Shown here one piece after another: positions 1 through 7,024 of a stretch of 64,000 nucleotides of DNA. Where the stretch lies: NCBI RefSeq assembly GCF_003943735.1, contig NZ_RJMV01000003.1:104171-168170 (forward strand), written 5' to 3'. The notes below the pieces were generated by a model that saw only the letters and a program-made list of their open reading frames with translations, was not told where the DNA came from and ran no database searches. The translations under genes and the position numbers were made by a program. The first letter of the stretch is position 1. Every line of letters begins with the position of its first letter. The DNA comes from Streptococcus sanguinis (GTDB lineage: Bacteria; Bacillota; Bacilli; Lactobacillales; Streptococcaceae).

Positions 1-1
1 G

Positions 2-262
2 AAAAATTTTAATCAGAAACTTTATTTTGACTGGCCTAATTTTCTTTATAACCAACAAACACAATGTAAAGGAATATTGTTTTTTGGGACTCTACTATTT
101 TTTACGTCAATTAAATTTATAATTGATTATTATTTTTCAGGAAGCTTTATTTCTTTTATAGCTATCATTGGTTTTCTCCCAGTATCTGGGCTCTTATTAT
201 TTGGAAATAGGCCATTAGAGAAATTGATTATCCTTAAAAGATTGGAAAAGCAATTAAAATGA
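2..262 (+). CDS. Membrane protein, 5' end outside window
   Basis: The frame is open from the left edge of the window to a stop at 260-262, so only the last 86 residues are visible; the TTG at 77 is internal to this frame and not a convincing start. The visible part has two hydrophobic segments (roughly visible residues 26-45 and 48-65) and ends in a basic LKRLEKQLK tail. It aligns along its whole length with the C-terminal half of the next gene, including the same LKRL ending, so the two are tandem paralogs. The stop overlaps the next start as ATGA, which suggests translational coupling. I do not recognise the family; function unknown. Confidence 0.7.
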   Translation, partial: KNFNQKLYFDWPNFLYNQQTQCKGILFFGTLLFFTSIKFIIDYYFSGSFISFIAIIGFLPVSGLLLFGNRPLEKLIILKRLEKQLK

Positions 263-804
263 AGAAAAAAGAATATTTAATCTATCTCTTGACTTTTCAG
301 GGGAGAAACTATTATATGAACCTAAAAACGAATAAAATTTATGCAAATGTTCATAGTCCACAATTCCATCTGGATCTCACGAAATATGTTCCCGCAGCTA
401 GCATTATGCTGCTACATGGATTTACTTCTGTTTCGAATAGCCGCTTGTCCTTCCTATGGAAAATAATCTTGTTAGTTTTGGGTTATGTTATTGTTGGGTA
501 TCTAGTAGAATTGCTTGCAAGGACAAGGAAAGAGCCGTCATTTAAAGAGTTTCATTTTGAAACACTACCTATAAAAGATGAGTTTTTATATATTTTTAGT
601 CGAAATATATATGGGAAGTTTGGAATTGGCTTGATTTTTGCTGTTTTTGCCATCTATCAATCTGTTGAGTATTTAAGCAAAGGCAGCTATTTGTCTTATT
701 TGCTAAGTGACATGGGTTTCTTTCTTGCTTATTTTAGTCTCATAAGGTCCGATTTATTCAAACAGATAAAAGTTCTGAAAAGATTAAAAAAGAAGAATAC
801 TTAG
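259..804 (+). CDS. Membrane protein, tandem paralog of preceding gene
   Basis: A 181-residue protein with a soluble N-terminal part of about 60 residues and then three hydrophobic segments (about 63-88, 117-135 and 142-160). It ends in a basic tail (VLKRLKKKNT). The ATG overlaps the upstream stop by 4 bases. The C-terminal half is homologous to the partial gene before it, so the locus is a duplicated array. A DUF4176 gene follows 31 bases later in the same orientation, which suggests a type VII secretion accessory region. Family not recognised. A membrane-bound immunity role would fit the context but is inference only. Confidence 0.7.
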   Translation: MKKKEYLIYLLTFQGRNYYMNLKTNKIYANVHSPQFHLDLTKYVPAASIMLLHGFTSVSNSRLSFLWKIILLVLGYVIVGYLVELLARTRKEPSFKEFHFETLPIKDEFLYIFSRNIYGKFGIGLIFAVFAIYQSVEYLSKGSYLSYLLSDMGFFLAYFSLIRSDLFKQIKVLKRLKKKNT

Positions 805-835
805 AATTCGAGAAGATTTTTAAAGGAGGTTTCTA

Positions 836-1135
836 ATGACTGAGCTACTACCGATAGGGAGTGTTGTCCAACTTAAAAATGGACAAGTGAAAATTATGAT
901 TATTAACCGTTATCCTCTTTATGATAATAAAGGTGAAATTGGTTATTTAGACTATTCCGGCTGTGTATATCCTTTTGGTATGACGGATAATCAAGCTTGC
1001 TTTTTTAACCAAGAAGATATTGAAAAAATTTGGTTTGAGGGGTATATAGATGACTCAGAAGAGAAAATGCTAGCAAAAATAGAAGAAAAATTATCTCAAA
1101 TTCCTTATCCTAAATATTCTTTAGCTGATTTATAA
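836..1135 (+). CDS. DUF4176 family protein
   Basis: A 99-residue soluble protein preceded by a strong ribosome binding site (AAAGGAGG, 6 bases before ATG). The N-terminal LLPIGSVVQLKNGQVKIMI pattern and the following YLDYSGCVYPFG stretch are typical of DUF4176, small proteins found in Firmicute type VII secretion (ESX/Yuk) gene clusters. Their biochemical role is not established. It is the last gene of its unit and is followed by a strong terminator. No WXG100 or EssC gene is visible here; if this is a type VII locus, the core lies to the left of the window. Confidence 0.75.
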   Translation: MTELLPIGSVVQLKNGQVKIMIINRYPLYDNKGEIGYLDYSGCVYPFGMTDNQACFFNQEDIEKIWFEGYIDDSEEKMLAKIEEKLSQIPYPKYSLADL

Positions 1136-1164
1136 TATCTGTTCCTGTCAGTAAAGTATTCTAA

Positions 1165-1195
1165 AACCCCTCGCAATTTTTGCGAGGGGTTAATG
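1165..1195. terminator. Bidirectional intrinsic terminator
   Basis: A perfect 11-bp stem (1165-1175 with 1181-1191, AACCCCTCGCA / TGCGAGGGGTT) around a 5-base loop. On the minus strand it is followed by a TTTT run, so it probably ends both the DUF4176 unit (+) and the FMN reductase transcript (-), which converge here. Confidence 0.8.
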
Positions 1196-1233
1196 TCTTA
1201 TAAGTTTTCTTTTCTTTTTATAATCTTCTCTTT

Positions 1234-1782
1234 TTAGTTAAGGGCTGCTAAAAGAGCATCAGCCTGTGCTGAGAGTTCAGCAAGTTTGTCTTCTGCGACA
1301 GTCAGTTGACCAGTTCCCCATGCTTCTGGGTTGATACCAACACCTGTGAATGGTTCTACCACATTCATACGAATGAATGGCAGCAGGCTACGGTAGTGCT
1401 TGAATACTTCATCTGGTGATGTGCCGTTAGCTACAGATGAAACAGTAACAACCTTAGCATTCAGAGCAGATGGGCCAGTTGGGTCTGACAGATCCAGAGC
1501 GCGTGAAGCCCAGTCCAAGAGGTTTTTCACTACTCCTGGAATAGCCCAGTTGTAGACAGGTGAGAAAATCCAGATGGCATCAGCGGCCAAAATTTCTTCA
1601 CGAACCTTAGCGACAGCAGCTGGAGCAGGACTTTCGATGTCTTGGTTGAAGAATGGTACATCTTTGTAATCAAGATATGAAACTTCTGCCTTACCAGCCA
1701 AAGCTTTTTCAGCTTGCTCAGCCAATTGGTGGTTGAAAGAACCTTGACGAAGCGAGCCGACGATGAATAATACTTTAGACAT
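1234..1782 (-). CDS. NADPH-dependent FMN reductase family protein
   Basis: A 182-residue flavodoxin-fold oxidoreductase. The N-terminus ([15 protein letters not shown], about residues 8-22) is the FMN phosphate-binding loop of this family, and [18 protein letters not shown] (about 74-91) is the characteristic second flavin/NAD(P)H motif. Such enzymes reduce FMN, quinones or azo compounds in the cytoplasm and often act in oxidative or electrophile stress. The start at 1782 has AAAAAGGAGACA just upstream. It lies 85 bases downstream of a MarR gene on the same strand. A perfect GAGAAATTTCTC palindrome sits between them and has a near copy upstream of the MarR gene, so control by that regulator is likely. 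Confidence 0.85.
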   Translation of the reverse strand: MSKVLFIVGSLRQGSFNHQLAEQAEKALAGKAEVSYLDYKDVPFFNQDIESPAPAAVAKVREEILAADAIWIFSPVYNWAIPGVVKNLLDWASRALDLSDPTGPSALNAKVVTVSSVANGTSPDEVFKHYRSLLPFIRMNVVEPFTGVGINPEAWGTGQLTVAEDKLAELSAQADALLAALN

Positions 1783-1810
1783 TGCATTGTCTCCTTTTTT
1801 ATAAAATAAA

Positions 1811-1822
1811 GAGAAATTTCTC
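1811..1822. promoter_or_regulatory. Candidate MarR operator, reductase side
   Basis: A perfect palindrome GAGAAATTTCTC between the MarR stop and the reductase start (extended by one base pair each side, 1810-1823). It shares the form GAGAA-NN-TTCTC with the palindrome at 2370-2381 upstream of the MarR gene. Next to it is a direct repeat TGTTACA-N5-TGTTACA (about 1825-1843). Use as an operator is inference from the repeated arrangement. Confidence 0.55.
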
Positions 1823-1867
1823 TTGTTACAATATATGTTACAACATTAATCACTAGTTAGCAATTAT

Positions 1868-2314
1868 TTAGCTCATTTTTTTGAAATTTTTTAGAATGCG
1901 AATCAAATCTTGTTTATCGTCTTCTTCGAGAATGGACAGAGCTTGCTGGATATTTTTGATATGATCAGGCAGGGCAGTTTCAATTTTAGCTCTGCCTTGT
2001 TCCGTCAGACCAATCAAAAAAGCCCGGCGGTCATTTGGGTCGCAGGTGCGGACAATCCAGCCGTCGCGTTCCATATTTTTGATGACGACAGTCATGTTGC
2101 CAGAAGTAGCCAATATGCGGTCAATCAGATCCTGAATACGCAGTTCTCCTTTGCTGTACAAGGTTTCTAAGACGGAAAACTGAGTAGGAGTCAAATCATG
2201 CTTTTTAAAAATCTGGGCTTCAATGGCACGGATGGTTCTTGCTGCCTTATGAAAGACAATCATGGTTTTCAAATCAAGCAGAGTTTCTTTGCTTAAATCG
2301 TCTGTAATCTTCAT
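1868..2314 (-). CDS. MarR family transcriptional regulator
   Basis: A 148-residue winged-helix regulator. The order is N-terminal dimerisation helix (MIVFHKAARTIRAIEAQIF), HTH around DLTPTQFSVLETLYSKGELRIQDL, then the wing TSGNMTVVIKNMERDGWIVRTCDPNDRRAFLIGLTEQG; the DxRxxxxxLT signature of MarR proteins is clear in DPNDRRAFLIGLTEQG. No cysteine-based redox sensor is obvious apart from one Cys near the wing. The gene precedes the FMN reductase and has its own promoter (TTGCAT-17-TAAAAT). Matching palindromes before both genes suggest it autoregulates and represses the reductase. Its ligand cannot be told from sequence; quinone or oxidant sensing is a guess from the neighbour. Confidence 0.88.
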   Translation of the reverse strand: MKITDDLSKETLLDLKTMIVFHKAARTIRAIEAQIFKKHDLTPTQFSVLETLYSKGELRIQDLIDRILATSGNMTVVIKNMERDGWIVRTCDPNDRRAFLIGLTEQGRAKIETALPDHIKNIQQALSILEEDDKQDLIRILKNFKKMS

Positions 2315-2320
2315 AACAAT

Positions 2321-2349
2321 ATTTTACCAATAAATAGTATCATATGCAA
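2321..2349 (-). promoter_or_regulatory. Promoter of the MarR gene
   Basis: On the minus strand: -35 TTGCAT (2344-2349), 17-base spacer, -10 TAAAAT (2321-2326) with the extended TGG upstream. The MarR ATG is only a few bases downstream, so the leader is very short. Confidence 0.6.
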
Positions 2350-2369
2350 GGATATTGCTTTAGAATTTT

Positions 2370-2381
2370 GAGAATATTCTC
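2370..2381. promoter_or_regulatory. Candidate MarR operator, regulator side
   Basis: A perfect palindrome GAGAATATTCTC (14 bp with flanking T/A, 2369-2382) about 20 bases upstream of the MarR -35 box and about 35 bases upstream of the -10 box of the divergent gene at 2429. Same GAGAA-NN-TTCTC form as 1811-1822. Confidence 0.55.
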
Positions 2382-2416
2382 ATCAAAAAAAGATAGAAAA
2401 ATAGGAGTATTTGTAG

Positions 2417-2422
2417 TATAAT
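2417..2422 (+). promoter_or_regulatory. -10 box abutting the start codon of 2429
   Basis: A consensus TATAAT hexamer whose expected transcription start falls at about 2429, the first base of the GTG start codon. No good -35 box or Shine-Dalgarno sequence is visible. Transcription from here would give a leaderless mRNA. Confidence 0.4.
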
Positions 2423-2428
2423 GACGGA

Positions 2429-2917
2429 GTGAAATATAAAAATAGAAATAAAGCCAGTTTTCCAATTTGGCAGTACCTTATCGGTATTTTTATCGTTCTC
2501 AGTGTTCTTGTATTTTCATTTTTTGCAGTTTTGCAAGTATCTATGCAGCCGATACAGTCGGCTAAGGAAGTAAGCAGACGCTTGGCCAAGGAATACGCAG
2601 ATCTTGAAAAAGTGGACTCTTTTGCTATCTACAATGGGCAGGAATCCTACTACAGTCTGCTTGGCAAGACAAGTAAGGGTATCGAAAAAGCTGTTTTGAT
2701 TGCAAAAGATTCCAATGAGATTCGGGTCTATCGACTGGACCAAGGTGTCAGTCAGGCAGATGCGGAGAGCATTGCCAAGGAAAATGGAGCAGGAACTATT
2801 GATAAGGTGACCATGGGCTATTTTAAAGATCAGCCCATCTGGGAAGTCAAGTCGGGAGGCACCTACTACCTGATTGGTTTTGAAAGCGGACAGTTGGTCA
2901 GCAAGGAGGGACTATGA
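2429..2917 (+). CDS. TseB-like (DUF5590/YpmB) cell-wall protein
   Basis: A 162-residue protein with one N-terminal membrane segment (about residues 14-38) and an extracytoplasmic PepSY-like domain. It matches the YpmB/TseB type (DUF5590), whose Bacillus member interacts with a penicillin-binding protein in cell elongation. Context supports this: the family sits directly upstream of an aspartate aminotransferase and near asnS in Bacillus and streptococci, as here. The start is GTG at 2429; no other start is possible before a stop, and the next internal Met is after the membrane segment. There is no ribosome binding site and a TATAAT lies 6 bases upstream. The stop overlaps the aminotransferase start by 4 bases. 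Confidence 0.75.
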   Translation: MKYKNRNKASFPIWQYLIGIFIVLSVLVFSFFAVLQVSMQPIQSAKEVSRRLAKEYADLEKVDSFAIYNGQESYYSLLGKTSKGIEKAVLIAKDSNEIRVYRLDQGVSQADAESIAKENGAGTIDKVTMGYFKDQPIWEVKSGGTYYLIGFESGQLVSKEGL

Positions 2918-4095
2918 AATTATCAAATCGTGTCTTAAAAATGGAAGAAAGCGTGACCTTGGCAACAGCAGCGCGTGCTAAGGCTTTGAAAGCGCAGGGG
3001 CGGGATATTCTGTCTCTGACTCTGGGAGAGCCGGATTTTCCGACGCCTAAGAATATCCGAGATGCGGCTGTAGCAGCTATTGAGGATGGGCGTGCTAGCT
3101 TTTATACAGTGACTAGCGGTCTGCCAGAGCTAAAAGAAGCAGTGGTAGAGTATTTTGCTAACTATTATGGCTACACAATCCAGCCGAATCAAGTGACGGT
3201 GGCAACCGGAGCTAAGTTCTCCCTCTACACCTTCTTTATGAGTGTGCTCAACCCAGGTGATGAAGCTATCATTCCGACGCCTTATTGGGTAAGCTACGGC
3301 GACCAAATTAAGATGGCCGAGGGGATTCCTGTTTTTGTTCAAACCACTGAGGAAAATAATTTCAAGGTTACGGTGGAACAGTTGGAAGCTGCTCGGACTG
3401 ATAAGACCAAGGTCTTGGTTTTGAACTCGCCGTCCAATCCGACTGGTATGATTTATACAGCGGATGAGCTAAGGGCGATTGGAAACTGGGCTGTGGAGCA
3501 TGATATTCTGATTTTGGCAGATGACATCTATGGACGTCTGGTTTATAACGGTAATAAATTTACACCAATTTCCAGTCTGTCCGAGGAGATTCGCAAGCAG
3601 ACGGTGGTCATCAATGGTGTCTCTAAGAGCTACTCCATGACAGGCTGGCGGATTGGCTATGCAGTTGGTGAGCCGGAGATTATTGCGGCCATGAGTAAGA
3701 TTGCAGGTCAGACGACTTCTAACCCGACAGCAGCGGCTCAATATGCAGCAATCGAGGCCTTGACTGGCAGTCAGGAAACGGTTGAAACCATGCGCCAGGC
3801 CTTTGAAGAACGTCTTAATACCATCTATCCACTCTTGGCTCAGGTGCCAGGATTTGAAGTGGTCAAGCCGCAAGGGGCCTTCTATCTCTTTCCAAATGTC
3901 AAGAAAGCCATGGAAATGAAAGGCTACACAGATGTGACCGAGTTTACGACAGCAATTTTAGAAGAAGTTGGCGTGGCTCTGGTGACTGGAGCAGGATTCG
4001 GTGCTCCAGAAAATGTCCGTCTTAGCTATGCGACAGATTTGGACACGCTCAAAGAAGCCGTTCAGCGCTTGCAGCAATTTATGGAGAGTAAATAG
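2914..4095 (+). CDS. aspB: PLP-dependent aspartate aminotransferase
   Basis: A 393-residue class I aminotransferase, the usual length of the Igamma aspartate aminotransferases of Gram-positives (oxaloacetate + glutamate to aspartate + 2-oxoglutarate, cytoplasmic). Visible features are the substrate loop TLGEPDFPTP (about 36-45), the SPSNPTG motif, the DDIY segment that holds the PLP ring-binding Asp/Tyr, and GVSKSYSMTGWRIGY with the PLP Schiff-base lysine K238. A C-terminal arginine in ENVRLSYA binds the substrate carboxylate. It is coupled by an ATGA overlap to the TseB-like gene. A stem-loop terminator follows, so in this genome it is not co-transcribed with asnS 2.9 kb downstream. Aromatic substrates cannot be excluded. 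Confidence 0.9.
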   Translation: MKLSNRVLKMEESVTLATAARAKALKAQGRDILSLTLGEPDFPTPKNIRDAAVAAIEDGRASFYTVTSGLPELKEAVVEYFANYYGYTIQPNQVTVATGAKFSLYTFFMSVLNPGDEAIIPTPYWVSYGDQIKMAEGIPVFVQTTEENNFKVTVEQLEAARTDKTKVLVLNSPSNPTGMIYTADELRAIGNWAVEHDILILADDIYGRLVYNGNKFTPISSLSEEIRKQTVVINGVSKSYSMTGWRIGYAVGEPEIIAAMSKIAGQTTSNPTAAAQYAAIEALTGSQETVETMRQAFEERLNTIYPLLAQVPGFEVVKPQGAFYLFPNVKKAMEMKGYTDVTEFTTAILEEVGVALVTGAGFGAPENVRLSYATDLDTLKEAVQRLQQFMESK

Positions 4096-4154
4096 ACCTC
4101 ACAATCCGGGATTGCTTGCTAAAGATAATCTACAAAAATTTATAAACAATAGAT

Positions 4155-4181
4155 AAGGACGGACTCAGAGTTCGTCCTTTT
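4155..4181 (+). terminator. Intrinsic terminator after aspB
   Basis: An 11-bp stem, 4155-4165 with 4169-4179 (AAGGACGGACT / AGTTCGTCCTT with one G-T pair), a 3-base loop and TTTT at the end. Confidence 0.8.
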
Positions 4182-4199
4182 CAATTCCCCTCAACTGCA

Positions 4200-4229
4200 T
4201 TGGCAAATAGTTTGACAAAATGGTAAAAT
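4200..4229 (+). promoter_or_regulatory. Promoter of the lipoprotein gene
   Basis: TTGGCA (4200-4205), 18-base spacer, then an extended -10 ATGGTAAAAT ending at 4229. The same TGGTAAAAT extended -10 recurs at 6568, 9781 and 30746. Confidence 0.55.
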
Positions 4230-4361
4230 AATATAGAACATCATAAAATCGCTTTCATATTTTCTGGTCGAATTAAGAAGATTTTGGGCGACAAAGTAAA
4301 AGCTGGGAGCAGTTATAATTTAGCTGCTAGGTCTTGTAAACAGGAGTGAAAGGAGAAGGAT

Positions 4362-4838
4362 TTGAAACGACATTTGATTTTCTTATTCATGGGAGTCAGT
4401 TTGGTTTTATTGGCCGCTTGTTCTGTTGTTGATTCAGAGAAAGGGTGGACCACAATTTCCCAGTCTAAGACGGATGAACCAAGCTACAGCTTACAAGCAA
4501 AAGATAATCACTATCGTATCCACTATTATGAGAATTCTTCGGCCCGTAAGGATTGGTACTTGAATAATTACCAGCCAGCTTTAAATTTAAAGATGCGAAC
4601 TTTGAATAGTGAGCAATTAAAAAATACTGAAGGAGGATCTGCAAAGCAGGAACTTTCTGGGACGGGCTATGCGGATTTTACGATGGTTTATGAGACTCGC
4701 TATAATCCTCAGATTGAGCGAACCTATTTTAAGGTCCGTATTGTAGTTAATGATAAGGGAGGTGTAGACACTAAGAAGAGCAGTATGACCTACTGGAAGA
4801 CAGAAGAAGAGGTAAAGAATGATCCGCCTATTGATTAA
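4362..4838 (+). CDS. Putative lipoprotein
   Basis: A 158-residue protein with a lipoprotein signal peptide: positive MKRH, hydrophobic core, then lipobox LLAAC with the modified cysteine at about residue 20. The mature part is polar, with no recognisable domain and two possible beta-rich blocks. The start is TTG at 4362 because AGGAGAAGGA lies at the right distance and the signal peptide begins exactly there; no ATG gives a full signal peptide. The gene has its own promoter and about 130 bases of leader. It sits alone between aspB and a small paralog cluster. Function unknown; an envelope-exposed accessory protein. Confidence 0.7.
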   Translation: MKRHLIFLFMGVSLVLLAACSVVDSEKGWTTISQSKTDEPSYSLQAKDNHYRIHYYENSSARKDWYLNNYQPALNLKMRTLNSEQLKNTEGGSAKQELSGTGYADFTMVYETRYNPQIERTYFKVRIVVNDKGGVDTKKSSMTYWKTEEEVKNDPPID

Positions 4839-4877
4839 ATAGCAGCTATCAATGCTAGATTAAGTTAGTTGAAGTAA

Positions 4878-5027
4878 CTTTCTGATAGAAATCACCACAC
4901 GACTTATAAATTTGAGGAGTATTTAGTTGAAGATGATGGTGTTTCGGTGTATAATAAAAGAAGTCCATTTGGTCTAGCCCTGCATTCTATTGACTTGCAG
5001 TGTGTTCCTCATGGTCTTTTTACTTAA
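4878..5027 (+). pseudogene. Possible remnant of an unknown gene
   Basis: The space between the lipoprotein and the next gene holds a 49-codon frame open from the TAA at 4875 to TAA at 5025, with no usable start codon. Its translation looks protein-like rather than random (for example YKFEEYLVEDDGVSVYNKR followed by SPFGLALHSIDLQCVPHG). It could be the 3' end of a gene whose front has been deleted. The family was not recognised. The evidence is only composition and the absence of a start, so this is tentative. Confidence 0.3.
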
Positions 5028-5070
5028 GTAATAATAGGGATGAAGATTATTTTGTACAAAAGGAGATAAA

Positions 5071-5490
5071 ATGGGTTTTATCAGAAAGGAAATAGGGGAA
5101 AGAGAGAAGAAGCTTCTCGAGGACTTTTCTATTGAAGAAAAAGAACTGGCTCTGCCATTTTTACTAGAGGATGAGAAGAGAGGAATTTTTCTCTGCGTCA
5201 AGCAATTTCGTATTGGGGAAGGGAAATATCAGGTCTTAGCCATGATTCTCGGGGGACACTTGCTTGAATTTCGTCTAGAAGAAGAGCGGGCCGATAGATA
5301 TCCAGTTTGCAATGAGGAAAATCAAAGTGTAAAAGGTCTATCGACAGAAACAATCTCCCAGCTTGTGATTCCCAAGGTTTTAAAAGGACGAGAGGATAAG
5401 ATCGTAACAGTGATTCAACATGCCCTGTCGCAAATTAACCCTTATTATGATACAAAGATAAGGGAAGTAAACCACGTGGAGTACAGATAA
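5071..5490 (+). CDS. Hypothetical protein, paralog of next gene
   Basis: A 139-residue soluble protein with no signal peptide, preceded by AAAGGAGATAAA. It is homologous to the C-terminal 125 residues of the next gene: both have a charged N-terminus, a GIFLC/GIYLV strand, a LLEFR/VIEFK segment and a final ...LSQINPYYDT / ...LSAASPSYDT block. The three genes 5071-6458 are spaced by 14 and 9 bases and form one unit ending in a terminator. Family not recognised. The set sits between aspB and asnS, genes that are usually closer together, so it is probably an accessory insertion. Confidence 0.65.
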   Translation: MGFIRKEIGEREKKLLEDFSIEEKELALPFLLEDEKRGIFLCVKQFRIGEGKYQVLAMILGGHLLEFRLEEERADRYPVCNEENQSVKGLSTETISQLVIPKVLKGREDKIVTVIQHALSQINPYYDTKIREVNHVEYR

Positions 5491-5504
5491 AGAGGAGATA
5501 GGAT

Positions 5505-6098
5505 ATGGGATTATTAGAAAAGTGTCTGGATTTTTTACCGACTAGACGGGCGGTCAGTGATATAGAAGAGGAGATGACTTGGGAGGAGGAATTTACCCCT
5601 AAAAGAGTTCATCATAAAGCAGTCAGTAGTAGCCCTCAGAAGGAGACTGAGGGAACAGCAACTCTTCCCCAAGAAGGAAGTTGGAAGTTCGTGCACGAGA
5701 TGATTTCTGAAGAAGGGATTGAGCTTTTAAAGGAAGCTGGTATTGATGACGAGCTAGTCTTTGAGACGGGCGATTGGGTTGCAGATCATGATTTGGGGAT
5801 TTATCTGGTCCTTTATCGGTTTGGTGGAAGAACCAACTGGAAGAAGACTTATAAGCTAATCTTGCAAGGACAGGTGATTGAATTTAAGACCAAGACCATT
5901 TTTCATCAGCAGGATTTTTCTTATGAAGATGGGGAATTCACTAAGGGAGTGATTGTCAAAAATGTCTCCGATATGCTCCTGCCTTTAGCTTTTGAAGGTC
6001 AACAGCAGCGCGTGCTCCATATCATTCAAGCGGCTCTGTCAGCAGCTAGCCCGAGCTATGATACGGTCATTTACAGGGCGAACTTTGATTTGGTTTAG
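5505..6098 (+). CDS. Hypothetical protein with extended N-terminus
   Basis: A 197-residue protein preceded by AAAGAGGAGATAGGAT. The first 70 residues are acidic and low-complexity (EEEMTWEEEF, then a Ser/Thr/Glu-rich linker). The rest is the same domain as in the preceding gene, so the pair arose by duplication and this copy gained a linker. No membrane segment, signal peptide or catalytic motif can be seen. Paralogous pairs with variable N-termini would fit an immunity or adaptor role, but nothing in the sequence establishes one. Confidence 0.65.
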   Translation: MGLLEKCLDFLPTRRAVSDIEEEMTWEEEFTPKRVHHKAVSSSPQKETEGTATLPQEGSWKFVHEMISEEGIELLKEAGIDDELVFETGDWVADHDLGIYLVLYRFGGRTNWKKTYKLILQGQVIEFKTKTIFHQQDFSYEDGEFTKGVIVKNVSDMLLPLAFEGQQQRVLHIIQAALSAASPSYDTVIYRANFDLV

Positions 6099-6107
6099 GA
6101 GGGGAAA

Positions 6108-6458
6108 ATGATATATATTACAAAAGAAGATGTTTTGACTTGGCTGGACAAACATGAGCCAGTGGCCAATCGTCAGAAGGACATTGCGGCTTTTCATAAA
6201 GAACTGTCGTTTCGTCTGCAAAGAATGGACTTTCGACCGTCTACCAGTTCAAAAGATCCTCGGAGAGATGTTTGTGAAGATCCTGACCAAGAGCTGACTG
6301 TAGCCTTTACTCAGGATTGGGAGGGGAATTATGCGACGATCGATCAGAGTCCAGGAGGTCATATTCTCAGCGATCAGCGCTTTAAGATGGCTTTGAAAAA
6401 AGTCTTGAACTATGATGATGACATGGTTGATCGACTGCTATATGGAACAAAAAATTAG
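6108..6458 (+). CDS. Hypothetical 116-residue protein
   Basis: A soluble acidic protein that starts 9 bases after the preceding stop (RBS GGAGGGGAAA). It contains the block DPDQELTVAFTQDWEGNYAT. It ends the three-gene unit and is followed by a strong terminator at 6485. Not recognised. Co-expression with the two paralogs before it is clear from spacing. Confidence 0.65.
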   Translation: MIYITKEDVLTWLDKHEPVANRQKDIAAFHKELSFRLQRMDFRPSTSSKDPRRDVCEDPDQELTVAFTQDWEGNYATIDQSPGGHILSDQRFKMALKKVLNYDDDMVDRLLYGTKN

Positions 6459-6484
6459 TCCTCTTATTCAAAGAGAGTTATCCG

Positions 6485-6509
6485 CCAGCCTTTAGGAGGC
6501 TGGTTTTTT
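6485..6509 (+). terminator. Intrinsic terminator
   Basis: Stem CCAGCCT (6485-6491) with AGGCTGG (6497-6503), 5-base loop and a run of six T. It ends the 5071-6458 unit. Confidence 0.85.
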
Positions 6510-6557
6510 AATTTTTCTGATATTTAGACTCTTCAAGGATAGCTATTGCAATCGCTT

Positions 6558-6568
6558 TATGGTAAAAT
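6558..6568 (+). promoter_or_regulatory. Extended -10 promoter, glyoxalase/asnS
   Basis: TATGGTAAAAT, an extended -10 with no clear -35, followed about 70 bases later by the VOC gene. Probably drives both the VOC gene and asnS. Confidence 0.5.
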
Positions 6569-6637
6569 ATAGAACAGATGTCCAAAAGATTTGTCTTGAA
6601 ATAAAGTGACATTTAGCAACCAATCTAGGAGGCAGAT

Positions 6638-7003
6638 ATGATTGATCATTTTGAGATAAAGGTCAGGAATCTACAAATTTCAAAAGACTTTTATACAAGT
6701 TTTCTTTCTCCTCTAGGCTACAAATTGGCTTTTAGAAGTAGTTCTCTACTCAGTTTTGTTGCTCCCAACAGCCCACATCCTGGTGGAGATTTTTGGTTGG
6801 GGGAGGGAGAGCAGTCTCCGATTCACTTTGCTTTTTTGGCAGAAAACCATGAGCAGGTTCAAGCTTGTTATGAGGCTGGTTTAAAGGCAGGGGGAAAAGA
6901 CAACGGTGCGCCAAATTATCGGGGGAACCTTTCATCTTATTATGCAGCCTTTGTTTTAGATCCAGATGGTAATAATGTCGAGGCAGTTTGTCATAAAGAA
7001 TAA
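6638..7003 (+). CDS. VOC (glyoxalase/bleomycin-resistance) family protein
   Basis: A 121-residue single-repeat vicinal-oxygen-chelate protein, normally a homodimer. It opens with IDHFEIKVRNLQISKDFYTSFL, the first VOC beta-alpha unit with His at position 4 as a likely metal ligand. It closes with YAAFVLDPDGNNVEAVCH, where the LDPDGNNVE motif and its Glu are the family hallmark. A middle HFAF segment supplies another His. Preceded by TAGGAGGCAGAT. The substrate cannot be predicted; close relatives include lactoylglutathione-lyase-like and FosA-like enzymes. asnS starts 22 bases later and may be co-transcribed. Confidence 0.85.
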   Translation: MIDHFEIKVRNLQISKDFYTSFLSPLGYKLAFRSSSLLSFVAPNSPHPGGDFWLGEGEQSPIHFAFLAENHEQVQACYEAGLKAGGKDNGAPNYRGNLSSYYAAFVLDPDGNNVEAVCHKE

Positions 7004-7024
7004 AAAATAGAAAAGAGAAAAAAC

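Noticed and set aside
7004..7024. T-box riboswitch upstream of asnS
   Set aside because: The gap is too short and the VOC gene occupies the space; no AGGGTGG-type T-box sequence was found.
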